Source: Nymphaea colorata (lineage: Eukaryota > Streptophyta > Magnoliopsida > Nymphaeales > Nymphaeaceae). Taken from it: a stretch of DNA of 64,000 nt. Positions 11,223-24,200 of this stretch are shown one piece after another. A program made the position numbers and the translations under genes. Where the stretch lies: contig NC_045147.1 of assembly GCF_008831285.2 (NCBI RefSeq), positions 5,124,334-5,188,333 on the forward strand. Reading direction: 5' to 3'. Numbering within the stretch: the stretch's first letter is position 1; each line of letters starts with the position of its first letter. A model generated the notes under the pieces. That model did not search any database, was not told where the DNA came from, and worked only from the letters and a program-made list of their open reading frames with translations.

Positions 11223-13875
11223 CAGAATCCTGTTCTGTAATCCATTTACATGCCAAAAGGATAATCTTCATTGATCATATTTATCTGGATACATTACCAC
11301 TTACCAATCTTAGGAGAAATTTGTCCTTTTCCTTGCCTGAGCCTCCATAATTTAGGACCTTAGTATCTGGATTTGTCAAGGAGCTAGTCGACAAAGGGTT
11401 GCAGCAAAAACTCATAACATTGGTCACCTCCTCAGGTAATTTGAGTTTAATATATTTGCTAAAGGTTGCCTGCCTCTATATGCACTGTAAGTTATGAGAT
11501 TAGTAGCTGTCATATCATAAGAAGATATTTCGGACTGAAGCCTCCTTCCCTCCCACTAACTGGCCCTCTGCTAAAATAAACCCTTAGAGGATTATGGAGC
11601 AAGTTCTAAACCACCTCTTCAGAGCTAGGGAGTTAGATATGAGCCGCTCACAATTGGGGAAAACTAGCAGAACAGGATCTAGTTGTTCTTCGTCCAATCT
11701 TCTTCCTTACTGGCTTCGTTTTCAACATGGCTCAGAAATTTTTCCAGGTGGTGTTAGGGTAGCAGTGTTCGTATATGCCAATCGGTTCATTTGGCTTGCT
11801 TTCTATTGGTAGATGTTCTGGATCCCATTTTTTGATTTTTTGATCTATATACTATTTTTCCTTAATAATAGATGAGAGGTCACCTCCCAGCAGTTCCTTA
11901 TTGGAACATGGTTTGGAGACTTAAATGTAGGATTCACGTAACACCTTCAAGATGGGTCATTCGAAAATCTCATTACATCGCCCATGAGAAAAAAAGCTCG
12001 GTGTAATATTAAAAAAAGTCTCACTTGAAGTTTCCCAACTAAGGAGGTTTTGGATCGAAAGCCTTTCTTTTACCATTTTTTTTCTCAAGCATATTCAAGG
12101 TTTGCTTTTAAATTTCAAAATCCAAAGGTTTCCGAGTCTAAGAGAAACTAAAACATACGATTGTTTTTTGTGTTTACTAACCACCTTATCTGGTGTCAAT
12201 TATTGGTGAAGCTAGAAAAGAAGTTGACGAAGGGCACAGTTTTATCTTTTACAAATTTTTAGGGGCCTGATCAAGTTTTTAACAAAATTTAAGAGACTTA
12301 TAACGTTTTTTTTTTTAATTTTATTTTTGACAACATTTAAGTGAGTTATAAAGTTTTCTTTTAAATTAAATGTATTTTTATTCATGAACATTCAGCCCTC
12401 GTCCGTATCTCGCTCGCCCCCTGATAGGAACTAGGTTTTGCACATGAGATGCTCATTCTTGTCTGTGTAAGAGTCAAGAGGCATCGATTATTTATATGTC
12501 TGACCCAGTTCATGTCTATGGATACGTGAACGTATACTAAAACATGTACGAGTTCACATATGACCTATACCACACATGCATTATGTATTGTGCATGTGTA
12601 TGATAAGAGAAACCATGGTTTTTGTCATCTGTTGCAGATAATGTGTCCCATGTGGGAAGAATAGCAAAAGCAACATTACATTTTGATGTTTCAGATTTCT
12701 TGAACTATAATCTTTAGACCAACCAATACATTTAGTGAAGTTTTCTTTTGAGACAGGACATATTGTTCACTAAAAGCTGACTTCGCATAAACATATTCTA
12801 GAGAATAAGTTGGTCCAGGGTCATAAAATAACTTTTACAGTAGGTTTGGGAATCAGGCCGGCTACTAATGCGCTAATGAGCCAACCACTAGCAAACTCAC
12901 CCTTAACGGGACTGGACTAACAAATTCCCTTGTTCACTTGGGCCGGTTCTCCAGATGTGCCTTTCAGGCTCTTACTGCCATATAGGCGAAATTTTCCTCC
13001 TTCAAAACACAAAGATTTGTGGCCAATCTAATTGATACCAGGCTTCCCATAAGCGAAAAATATTAACCAAGTTCAGACACCAGATTGAGAACGAGGAAAT
13101 AAATTTATTAACAAGGAAGAAATGGTGATTTATTTTCAAATGAAATTAGTTGAATAAGGCGGTCAAGCATAAACATTGTAATTCTTTTTCTTAATGACGG
13201 ATCATGTCAAGCAAAATAGTATTCAAAAATTACTAGCAGGGGCATGTCATCTAAGCCTCTCCAATTCCTTTTTTAAGGGCAACAATGTCATTCCATTGAA
13301 GTTAAAACAGCTTTCATCAATAAAATCAAGCTTGACGTCTAATTTGTGATGATTATGTAAAAGGTAAGATTGTTCACGCAGGGATGGACATGTCAGTTGC
13401 CCATAAGCTATCGATGGATGAATATGAAAAAGAAAAGGAATACTTTTACAGAAAGGTGTCTTCAACTTTTCGGCATGCTCAAATTTGAATTTCTTTCATT
13501 TCAAATGTGTCCTTTTTTATGTACATCAAGGCAGTTAAACGTGACAAATTCAAACCCGAAAGTAGACCACGTTGTTGTACAATTTTCTAAAGAGAAAAAA
13601 TACTGAATGGAAGAATTAAAGGCTTCATCCTAATACAGCCCACAGAGCTTCTTTTTTTTGCTAATACTAACAGTTGGAGCTCCTTGCTTCTTCACAGCGG
13701 ATTATAACAGGGTTACAGGTGGGAGGCACAATTACATTAAAAACAATCAAACATAAGCACGATGATTTATACAACTCCCTCCCAAAATATTTTGAAGAGG
13801 CAAAAAGTTACCAATGTTAGGAAGAGAGCATAAAAGTTTTCATAGGACATCCCTCTCTAAAAAGATTGATTAAGT
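11223..13875. other. Downstream flank of the CNGC gene, no other gene recognised
   Basis: Mostly AT-rich. The bases just below 13876 should hold the 3' UTR of the minus-strand channel gene, but I could not pick one polyadenylation site with confidence. Short open frames (11594-11812, 13370-13606) lack family features. Confidence 0.35.
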
Positions 13876-13993
13876 TCATGCACAATGGAAGGCAAGAGAA
13901 CTATTGAGACGAGCAGATTGTCGCCGCTTCCGGTACCGCCATGCAACTTGAATATGGGTAGCTGCCAGGGCTCTCCAATATGGGGATTGATAC
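13876..13993 (-). CDS. CNGC20-like: CNGC exon 12: IQ motif and stop
   Basis: 118 nt including TGA, acceptor GTAACAG. Encodes YQSPYWRALAATHIQVAWRY followed by RKRRQ, a calmodulin-type IQ motif, and ends LAFHCA. Enters in phase 2 and closes the frame exactly. Confidence 0.93.
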
Positions 13994-15234
13994 CTGTTAC
14001 AGAAAATAGAAAAGCATTTAACACTGCTTTAAATTTTCAGTTTGCAACAGTTAAATACCACCAATATTATCAAAACATTACCTATATTCACTGTTAGTTT
14101 CAGGGTTTTGGGTTTCACATTGGCCTGGCCAAGATATTCTCCAATAAAAAAATGCAAAAACAAATAGAGAAAATTGTGAATGTTGATAATGTCAAAGGCT
14201 GCTGTCTGCTGAGCATCATGTCACAGGGAAATGAGGATTAATGGTCAAAGCCAAAGGTCACATTATTTAACTGGAGGGTGGAGAGTTTGGATGAAGTTGG
14301 GGTGAAAGCGACAAGGGATTTACTGGGAAATTAAAAGAGTAAGCAACTGCACTAGCCCAGTAGATTGGAGAAATCATGTTAGCAACAAGAGGGATAACAA
14401 TAAAGATGAAAACTTCAAGACAGCACTTCATGTAGGCAGTATTAACGGCACACTTGTATAGGGAAGTTTAGAGAAAGTGTATTTCAGAGAAGAGAAATTC
14501 CAAACCTTAATGCTCTTTGTACTCGAGGATTGCGAAGAAGCCTTGCAAAAAGGGCAGTCACTTCCTCCAAATCATTAACATGCAGGGAAAAAGCCTCCAC
14601 GTTAGAAAGACAGGTCACAGTCCTGCTTGAAAACAACCTGTGCCCTGTAGACCTGATTTTCCTTACATCTGCAGAAACTCATTAGTTCACATTGTCAGAA
14701 ATGAACTAAATATACAACCAAAAAAAAAAACTACATGACAAATGCTGAATAATGATGTGAGGCGGTCGTTTGCAATATTAAAGAACCTATAACAGTTCTT
14801 TAACTATTTTAATTTTTCTTATGGGTCTCTTTTGTAAAGTGGCTGCCGCTGTTGATCTTCTCTTAAGTCTTCGATCCCAGGTTAGTAGGTTCAAAAGAGA
14901 AGTTTGGAGGAGCTGCATGGATAGCTTTTCCTTTGTCAAGTGGCCTTCTGAGACAGAAATTAAACTGAGAATTTGGATAGAAACTGGGCACTACAGTGTA
15001 GACACCATAAGCTCCGATAGAAATGGAATGTTAATTAACATTGTTAGAGCTCATACCAGGCATGGATCGAAAATAGCTGGATTGAACTATGTGGATAATG
15101 GGCAAATTGTTGTGTGCTATGCCACATAGGTACGGGTACGGGTGCGGGTATGGGTACGGACCACTTTCAAAAAACTTGGGTGCGGGAGTACGGCCATACA
15201 CACACATGCACATATATCAAAAAATGACAAATAG

Positions 15235-15283
<49 letters not shown>

Positions 15284-18200
15284 AATTACAAACAAAATAA
15301 CATATTCACACGCATATATATATCAAAAAATACAAACACAATAACATATTCATAAATCATGATGATCTACCAAAAAACTGAGAAAACAATGCAAGCACAC
15401 ATGGAAGAAAAACACAAAAAAGTTGTAAAAACAGATGACCTACCAAACAGATGGAAAATGGAAATTGTGTTATTGGAAGAAAGTTTTAAGGAGGAACGTG
15501 AAAACCAAAACCAGAACTCCAACAAAGCAGTTGCATTGATCAGCAATATACAAAAGGACACAAAAGCAACTATTTCGATTTTCAAACATGACCTCGTTCT
15601 CAAGGGACAAAATTGCAGCACTCAACTGGTTATTAGACTGAAGACGCACAACAGGTTCTATCTACAACTATCAAAAAGTGCCGTTGTGGCCAATAATTCC
15701 ATGTTAAGCATTACGAGAAAAGAAGAACCACAAATGAAACCAGATAAAGAAGGAACAAAACCAGGAAAGCAAGAAGAGGGAAAGGATTGACATTAAAAAC
15801 TGAATAAAAAACAGAAAAGCACATTTAGCCAAGTTCAGGAACTAAGAAATCAACTGAAATGCTAAATCTCGTCTGTTAAATCCCCTAAAACCCTACAAAG
15901 AACCGAACAGAAAGTGAAGGGCCGATGAAGAAGCCAAAACCGGCCAAGAATGATTACAAAGGCACAAACAGAAAACAGAAGAACATAAAATGAAGAAAGG
16001 AGCTCGATCTTCACAAAACAAATGAGATTTTCAATAGATGAAACTGTTCGCGCCTCTCGCCTCTCTTCTCTCTTCATTCGCCTTCACCTCTTGCCTCTCT
16101 CCATTCGCCGTCGCAAGGTAGCAGTTCGCAGTTCGCCTCTCTCCATTCGTCGTCGCCATTCGCCGGAATGGAGACTCTCCTCCCGTCGTCGGTCTTGGTG
16201 AAGACAAGTGAAGAAGAACAGTTGGGCGTCGAGGGTTACGAACTTACGATATTTTTAACGTGAATAAAGTAAACCGCGTTAAATTGTAAATCACGTTTAA
16301 AAACAACAAAAAGGTCGAAATTGGACTCGGTCAACTTTGACCGAGTCCGAAAATGGAGGGACTCGACCCTGGCTGTGTTGACCGTACCCGGTACGGTCAA
16401 CGCAGCACCCATGCCGCACCCAAGGCCGTACCGTACCGGTACCGGTACCGTGCGGTACCCGTGTGACAAAGGTTGTGTGGTGATTATCAAGGGGAAGGAT
16501 TCATGAAGGAGAAACGAAAGTTTTGGAGCGCATTCTCAGATTCCATAAGGAATATAGTGGTGACTATGTTATTGTTTCCCATATCAAAGATTGGGTGACG
16601 AAAACTAGACAGAGACTGGAGGGACGACAGCCAAATGCAAGCTGGACTGGGTGTCTTGACCAAATTCAGATGAGAATTTGTGTGGAGCAGGGTGCTGCTA
16701 CAGTTGACATAGGACGTCTGACCATGGATCATGCCAATGATCCTCATGACTATTTTGCTGACTTGAATAGTAAATGAATAGCTTGTACGCTATGTTATCA
16801 TTTTTTTGATGAAGGGTTGGGTCAATCCTTTGTGCTTTTAAGGTCTGTTTCGGCCTTCCCTTGTATATAACCATTTTGTTGGAATAAAGGTGTTGGAGGC
16901 AACAAGGGCATATAACCTTAGCCGCTTGGGATCGGTCAAGCGCTTGAGGTGGCTGCCAGGGACACTACAGCAGCTACGATGCTAAAAGAGGAGTAAGCAC
17001 AACTAAACAAGCCTAATTTTATTGGATTCTTTCCCTGAGAGCGTATATAATTATTTTTTTAGCATAATGGGTTAATATTTGAAGTGGTTACGAAGCATGG
17101 TAGAGATTTTGATGATGTTGAGAAGGTTTAAAACTGTTTTAATGAACTTGTGACATATTCTATTGTTGATGTGCATATTACGTCTCTTGTTGGGAAAGAA
17201 TATTTATGTTGGGAAGCATAATTACTGGGATGATGCCTCAACTAAGAAAACAAGTGAGAAACATACTGGTGATAGGTGGAATCGAAGTCTTGGAGTTTAA
17301 ATCGTTTGGTCACAACCTCAAAGAGTTGGGAAAAACCTATTGGAAGGCTTTATGAGCCGACACTACCTGTTGGCACCCCCTTGAGACGATGATCTACGCC
17401 TCAATGATCCTATTTCTTACTTGTATAGATTTTAAAGCGAAATGAGTGAAAAACTTATCGCTTTGAATATTTTTGTAGGTACACTAAGCACGTAGAATAG
17501 ACCTTGAGTAAAAGAATCAAAGCTCGAGGCGATTTTGGGTGTTTGTGGCGACGTGTGACAGGTATGACAGCATTCTAGGCAAATCCCTGCCTGGGGCCAA
17601 ATTTAGAGGGCGTGCTTTTCAGGATCGTTGGATCCTATGTTGTGTTTTGTTGATTGATGTGTGCTATAATGTGCTTATTGCCATATGAATGTATGTGAGT
17701 GATGGATTGATTATGAAATTGGTTGATTGTCTTTAAATTACTACGCGATAGTATATACATGCTAGAAAGTGTAACTACTTAGGACAGATTATGCGGGGTA
17801 TCGAGTCGAGTATCTCTTCGACTCCAATTGTGCATTAATGAGCATCCTAGCATGACATTTGCATAGGACAGCTACGAGCCAATCACGGATCGAGACTACT
17901 CTCCGTAGTTCGGCTAAGTTTTTGTATGATGTGATTGTTATGTTTGATTGATGTGAATGCTATAAATTTTTTATTAATATTGTCTTTGGGCAGTGATGCA
18001 ATTGAATGAATTTGAAAGGTAGAAGTACCCATAAAGTATGATGGCTAGCTAAAAGTATTGACTGTATGTGTAGCCCTCGTATAGAGGCGTTTTGAGGTAT
18101 GAGTGCACTCGTGAAGTGAACTAACCTCGTGTGCTAGCCAGTTTTATTGTGAATATGCCCTTATTATGATAAGTTAAAAAACAATAATTGATTAGAGACC

Positions 18201-21200
18201 AGTGGGTTATGCATCCTGGTTTTTTCATGTATATATATTTTTTGTCAATAAAGGTGGGAGCCTATCTCACCGCAAATTCCTATTGGAAATGGCTAACTGG
18301 ATGTCAATTTTGGGTTGAATAGCTTATACATGATTCAAGACCATGTTCAACTTAAGGGAAGGTGTTAAAATCAAAAGTTGACATGTCTAGATTTAGATCC
18401 AAACATATGTAATCTACGTGCACTCTTTTGTTTAAACATGTGCCAAAATGCTTCATTAATGACTCATTGTATTTGCTTTTTCTGTTGAAGGGATACTTGT
18501 CTATCATGTAAAAATATGTTTAACATTAATGATTAGGGGTTAGGAAGCAGGTGCTATTGCTGCCACCCTAATCATAGCGCTTCGTCTAATATCACGGAAT
18601 CTATTAAAGGATCTAGTATCTAGAATTTTTTGTGGACTAAGGTAATATGGCAAAGGCCATTGGTTTTTTAGAACCTAGCATGTTTTGTGGTTCAAATCCT
18701 ACTGATGTTATCTTTACCATCTATGAAGTTGAAAATGTTCCAAAATGTCATCTGTGGTATTTAGACTTAGACATGTTTCTTGTACCAATAATAGTCACTA
18801 AATTTTTATGATAAAGCAGTATGACTCTAATTTAGAAATAACTCATATCAAGCATGCTTCTCTGCGAAATTCTAACAAATTGATGTAAGGTCTAATTCAT
18901 AGAATATAAATTACGCTGTATAATGGAAATTGAGCAGGACTCCACTCCATTGAGTAAACCATAACCTTTTGATAGGTACCAAATGGAACAGACGTTTAGT
19001 ACCTAGGATTTTTAGGATGGGACCTCTCACTTAATAGACATGATTGTCAGTCCTTTATTTTTCCTTCTTTTGGCAAAGAATCACTAAACAGCAAGAAAAT
19101 AGGGACCGTTATCCACCTAGCTAGGGTGTTGTAGTTCAGATGTTGAAGCTGGGGGAGGCCAATAGTTCAGTTTAATACTCAAGACACATCTTTTGAGATA
19201 TAGAGATAGAGGTCTGACTAACGCTAGTTATCTTCCTAGAAGAAGAAGAAGAGAAAACTACAGAAGAAAATAATCAGAGTTCTATGACCCCACATAATCA
19301 CCTTTACTTTTACTTTTAAGGGTGGAGAAAAGGCTGCTATAGCTTTACATATCAATTTCTACAGACTGTTTGTTTAGAAACCTTGCATGGGCATCAATTT
19401 TGAGACTGTCCACAAACTGGTTACCAGCCGTACTAGTTACAGAAAATGAGATAAAGATCAACCTAAATAGGTCAACGTACCTCTATCCACTGATGTTTGC
19501 TCAAGACACCATGTGAGGAGCTCTTCACCAAAAACATCTCCTTCCGAGAGGGGAACACTGTATCCTGATTCTTCCCATGTAACCTCTAATTTCCCACGGA
19601 CAATGAAAAACATCTGCTCAATCACAGAACCACAACGCAGAATTTGACTTCCCTCTATGTACAGTTTCTGCCTAAGCCTTTCGCAAATTGCATCCAAGAT
19701 ATCATCATCCATTAATGTGAAAATCCGAACCTGAAAAAATAGGTGCAAAAAGGAAGCTGTAATATGCTAAAAGCAAGATGGATAAAAGAAAGAAAGAAGT
19801 TGGTTTAAAAAAAAAAAGTTGGTTAATGTACATAACAGGGAAATGGCAACAACTAGTTACTTCATTCTTCAAGCTGGAGAAAGCCTCAACATATTTTACA
19901 GTAAGCACAGCAAGAAATATGAATATTTGTTACAAAAGTCCCCATGCATGCTAAGATAGAAGTTGAGCTCTTCATCTATTAATGAGGTAAGACACAATGT
20001 AGGTAGTTTGAAACATGGTAAGATGACTTGGAAGAACTAGGATGTAACTACTACAAGATGACTTAGTCTATGTGCCTTGCAACCAAGAACTTATATGCAT
20101 GGCAGTACTTGCACAGAAACTTCATCGTAAGACATTTGTTTCACATGCTATGACAAGTACTATCTTATATGAGCATTATCATAATTTTGAATCTTATGAA
20201 TCTTACAAGAATGTCAGTAATATAGTTACATCCAACAATCCTATCAGACCAATTGGAGTTTATTCTTTTATGGTAAAATCTTCTAAAGTACCTCTTTGAT
20301 AAATTTAAAAAGATGCTGGCGTATATCTCTTTGAAGATCCTCTGGCAGATTTTCAATAAGCTGTTCTTCATTTACACCACGTGTTGCTGCCCAGTTGAAC
20401 CTTTCAGATTTTCGTACTCGTCTAAGAAAATCAAATCAAGAAAAATGAATTTCAAAGCCAGCTTAACTATATCTAGCCATCACCATACTAACCAACTTAA
20501 CCTTTCAGATTAACTGACTAGCCTAAAAAACAGCAAAATCAAGAAGGCAGAATGTCAGAATCAAATTAGAATATTATTGGTTACCTTCAATTCAATAGAA
20601 AGTTAAAATGAAAACAATCTCTACTTGCATGACAAGGTAAAAAAAAAAGGTAACAAACATTTCAATGAGAAACAAATGATTTATCAAACGAGCTGCTAAT
20701 TATTTCATGAAATAGATACTACTATTCTCCTTGGATTTGATTACAAGAACTAGCTATCCTACCTCTAATAACCTTTCAAGTTTCAACTGCATAACCTTTA
20801 CAGAAATTTTCTATTTTAGACCCATTTCTAGGTTATAATCCCCAAAAAAAGGCCTCAAATTTCTCATTTTTGTCATACATGCCTCACTTTTACTGATAAC
20901 TTTCAAAAAGGTGCCTCCAGCTAAATCATGACGTGTTAGAAAATGTGAATATGTATGCTTTCCAACATACATATTAAATCATTTGGTTTTTTTCCATTAA
21001 TTTGTTCCTCCTAGCTCAAACTTCTGCTTAAAAACCGAATGGTCAAAATGAAGACATTCAAAGATTGTATCCTTATATTTGACAATCTCTCAAATCTTTG
21101 TTTGACACTATGGTTTATCTGTTCTGTGAGTGTCAAACTACTGTAAGATGTTTTTCTATATTAAATCAACATGTGTTGAAAAAGGAATTGTCTCACATTC

Positions 21201-24200
21201 TAGTAATCTTCTTTCATGGGAATAACAAAGACATGGAGTAAAATTACGAAAAATAGCATATGCAAAAGCTTAAGAACAGATCAAATACAAACGAAATTCA
21301 TGCACAAATTACATCACATCAATGATAAATTCATTGAAGATAAGCAGCAGATCACCTGAAAGTCTATTTGGCTTAGCACATTGTCTAAGGAAAAAAATAA
21401 AAAGAGACTCTTATAGGTAGCTTAAGACTCAACATACAACAAGTGATTGAAAAATGTGCAATGGCATAGGAAATAGGAAATCTAAGGACATCAATCATGT
21501 TAAAGACCAGGAGCCACCTTCTCAATTGCTCTGGTAAGCGCCGATGGCTCATCCACTGCTCGACATCACGACGCCTCAGTTGCATTTCTAGTCTCCTTGA
21601 AGACAAAAATAATCAAGTCATTCCTTATTGAGGAAAACAATGATGCAAGTTCTTCAACAAAAAATGTGAGCATAGACTATTTTGATTTCCTTTCAGCTTC
21701 CAATTAGAACAACCACACATTTCCTTTTTTCTTCTTATTCACATGATTGTAATTCCTTTTCACCATACGAGAACATGTCCCTTCATGCTCTTCTTACATG
21801 GGTACTACCGTACTAAGACAAACATGTATAAAAAGGTTTTCTTAATTTCTCATTGGCCAAAGAAATAATGTTTTAGAACTTATAAATCATGATTATGAAG
21901 AATATACAGGGAAGCTACAACTTGGAAGTATAGCAAGGACACTATGTTTTCAAGCAAGAACATATACCTTCGACCCAGACCTTGGAGAAAATTTTGCATA
22001 TTTCCAATTAGCAATGCAAATAGCAGAAGGCCAAGTCCAATTATTGCCATAGTGAAAAGAACTTCTCCCACGAATGAGCTGGGGGTTTGGTTTCCAGCTA
22101 AAGTGCTAATTTGCTGAAAAAAGTAAGAAACAAGTTTGAGTATATCAGGAAACATGTAAGACCTTAAAGTTATACTTTTTAGCTGAACAGTCTTGTTTTC
22201 CTTTTCATTCTAATAGATGGGGCCACACCAGCATGTTGCATGTGGGTGTTGATTCATTCAGACATCTGCCATTAATTTTCATGGTTGCCAAGAAAAAGCA
22301 AAAAGTAGATGAGTGCTAGAAGATGGTCTTTTCACCACTTTCCCCATCCCAAAAGAAAAGGAGATTCTTTATACCTTCTTAACCCTACACAATTGCATAT
22401 GGACAAGAAGTGTCATCTTATCATAAATATCCTAGCTTAAAGGAGATAGTCAGTATTTGACATAATAGGAGATGATGTGTAGGTAGAAAACAAACAATTC
22501 TGCATATACACAAACCATTTTTCTAGTTTCTCTAGTAAATATCTCAGTAGAGCAGTAATCCTGACTCAAATTTTACCAACTTAGACATGATAAAGCAGGC
22601 ACATGCATAGAGCATTTTTTTAGGAGTAAATAACATTGCACACTCTTTGGTATGGAAAATCATTCAATTTATATTTTGATTAATCAGACTTGTTTGAGAA
22701 ACATGGTGCAAAAGAAACGAAAGTATGATAAAAACCAGCTGCATAAACAGTAATTTACCTGAAAACCCCAAAATAAAGAGTAAATATATCTCGTGATTAT
22801 ACTGCCCTGTGTAGTAATACTAACAACAGTCCCATATATTCCATATTGAAAAGAACCGCTCTTAATATCAAAACAGTTAATTGCAAAAGAACTTCCATTC
22901 CAACTTTTCCAATCTGAATTATCAGTGTACTCATCAATGTTGTTGTTGCTACGTCCACAATCAATAAAGGTAGGACAACCAGCTATTTTAGAATCTTTGC
23001 AAGCATCCCGGAGGCATTGGTTAACCCTCTGCAGAGTATGGAAAGAAATTCGATCACGTTAAGAAGTGAAAGTATATCATGAAATTTCATCAATTGAACA
23101 AACCACGAGTATCCTAAAGAGGAGGCTGAAAGCGACCATCAGTTAGTGTTCAATGCTTCTTGTCATTAGCCTTTTAGGGTAGTTTGCAGCAATTTTGCAT
23201 GATGCACTCACAAATACATACATTCATGCATGCACACAAGCACACAAATACATGCACGTACAATGGCAGGTATGCTGATGCACTCACAAATACATACATT
23301 CATGCATGCACACAAGCACACAAATACATGCACGTACAATGGCAGGTATGCACATGCACAAATATGCACCAAATGCGCACAAACACAAGAACCCACACGT
23401 GCATGCACATATTCATTTGTGTGTGCCTGTATACGTATTGCAAGCATGCCTATGCTTCATCTCTGCTTGTATACACGCAAACAAGGATGTATAACATGGT
23501 TGATGGTTGATGATAGAAGAAGATAATTAGCATTTAGCAAAGCAACAAAAACCAAACACAAGTAAGGGAAAAGGGGAAAAGACCAGAATGTCAGAAAAGT
23601 CAGCCAACCAAAAAACATCACATAAGCAACAGATACGATTTACAACTAATTACGGTTGCTTAAGGTTAACCGGAAGATGGGTCCTAACTCCTACCTGCCT
23701 AAAATGTGGAACAAAGAAGATACTAGATAAAGCCTAAAATCTGTAAATATAAGGGTGTATGTTTTTGAGGTACCAACCTTGATTTGACCACAGCCTTGAT
23801 CTTGCAAAAACAAAGACGTGGGAGACAAAGAGTGACTAAAGAGGGAGCTGGCTGCTTCACTAATCAGCCTTCAATCATAATTTTGATATTAATCACATGC
23901 CTAATATAGCTTGCACAAAAATGACCCCAATTACAATGATAAATACAACGAGCCATCAACAGAAAAGAATTAAACATGTGACTAAATAAAGGAGCGACTA
24001 GGACTTGACATGTTTGGATCTAGGTCCTGGTCCAAACAAGTCAACCCACTTCTTAACACCCTCCCTCAACTTGTACATGGTCTTTGACCATGCACAACTT
24101 TCTCTTAAGAAATGAAAGTTGATGATTGGTCAGTCCTTCAGTAAACAAATTGGTGACTTGACTATCAGTCTGAATATGGCATGGCTCGATCTCCTTGTTT

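Noticed and set aside
23201-23352. Possible CRISPR-like array
   Set aside because: Only two contiguous copies without spacers, in a plant nuclear intron.
23184-23526. Thr/His/Ala-rich ORFs on four frames
   Set aside because: Produced by the CA-rich 76-bp tandem repeat and following CACATGCA tracts.
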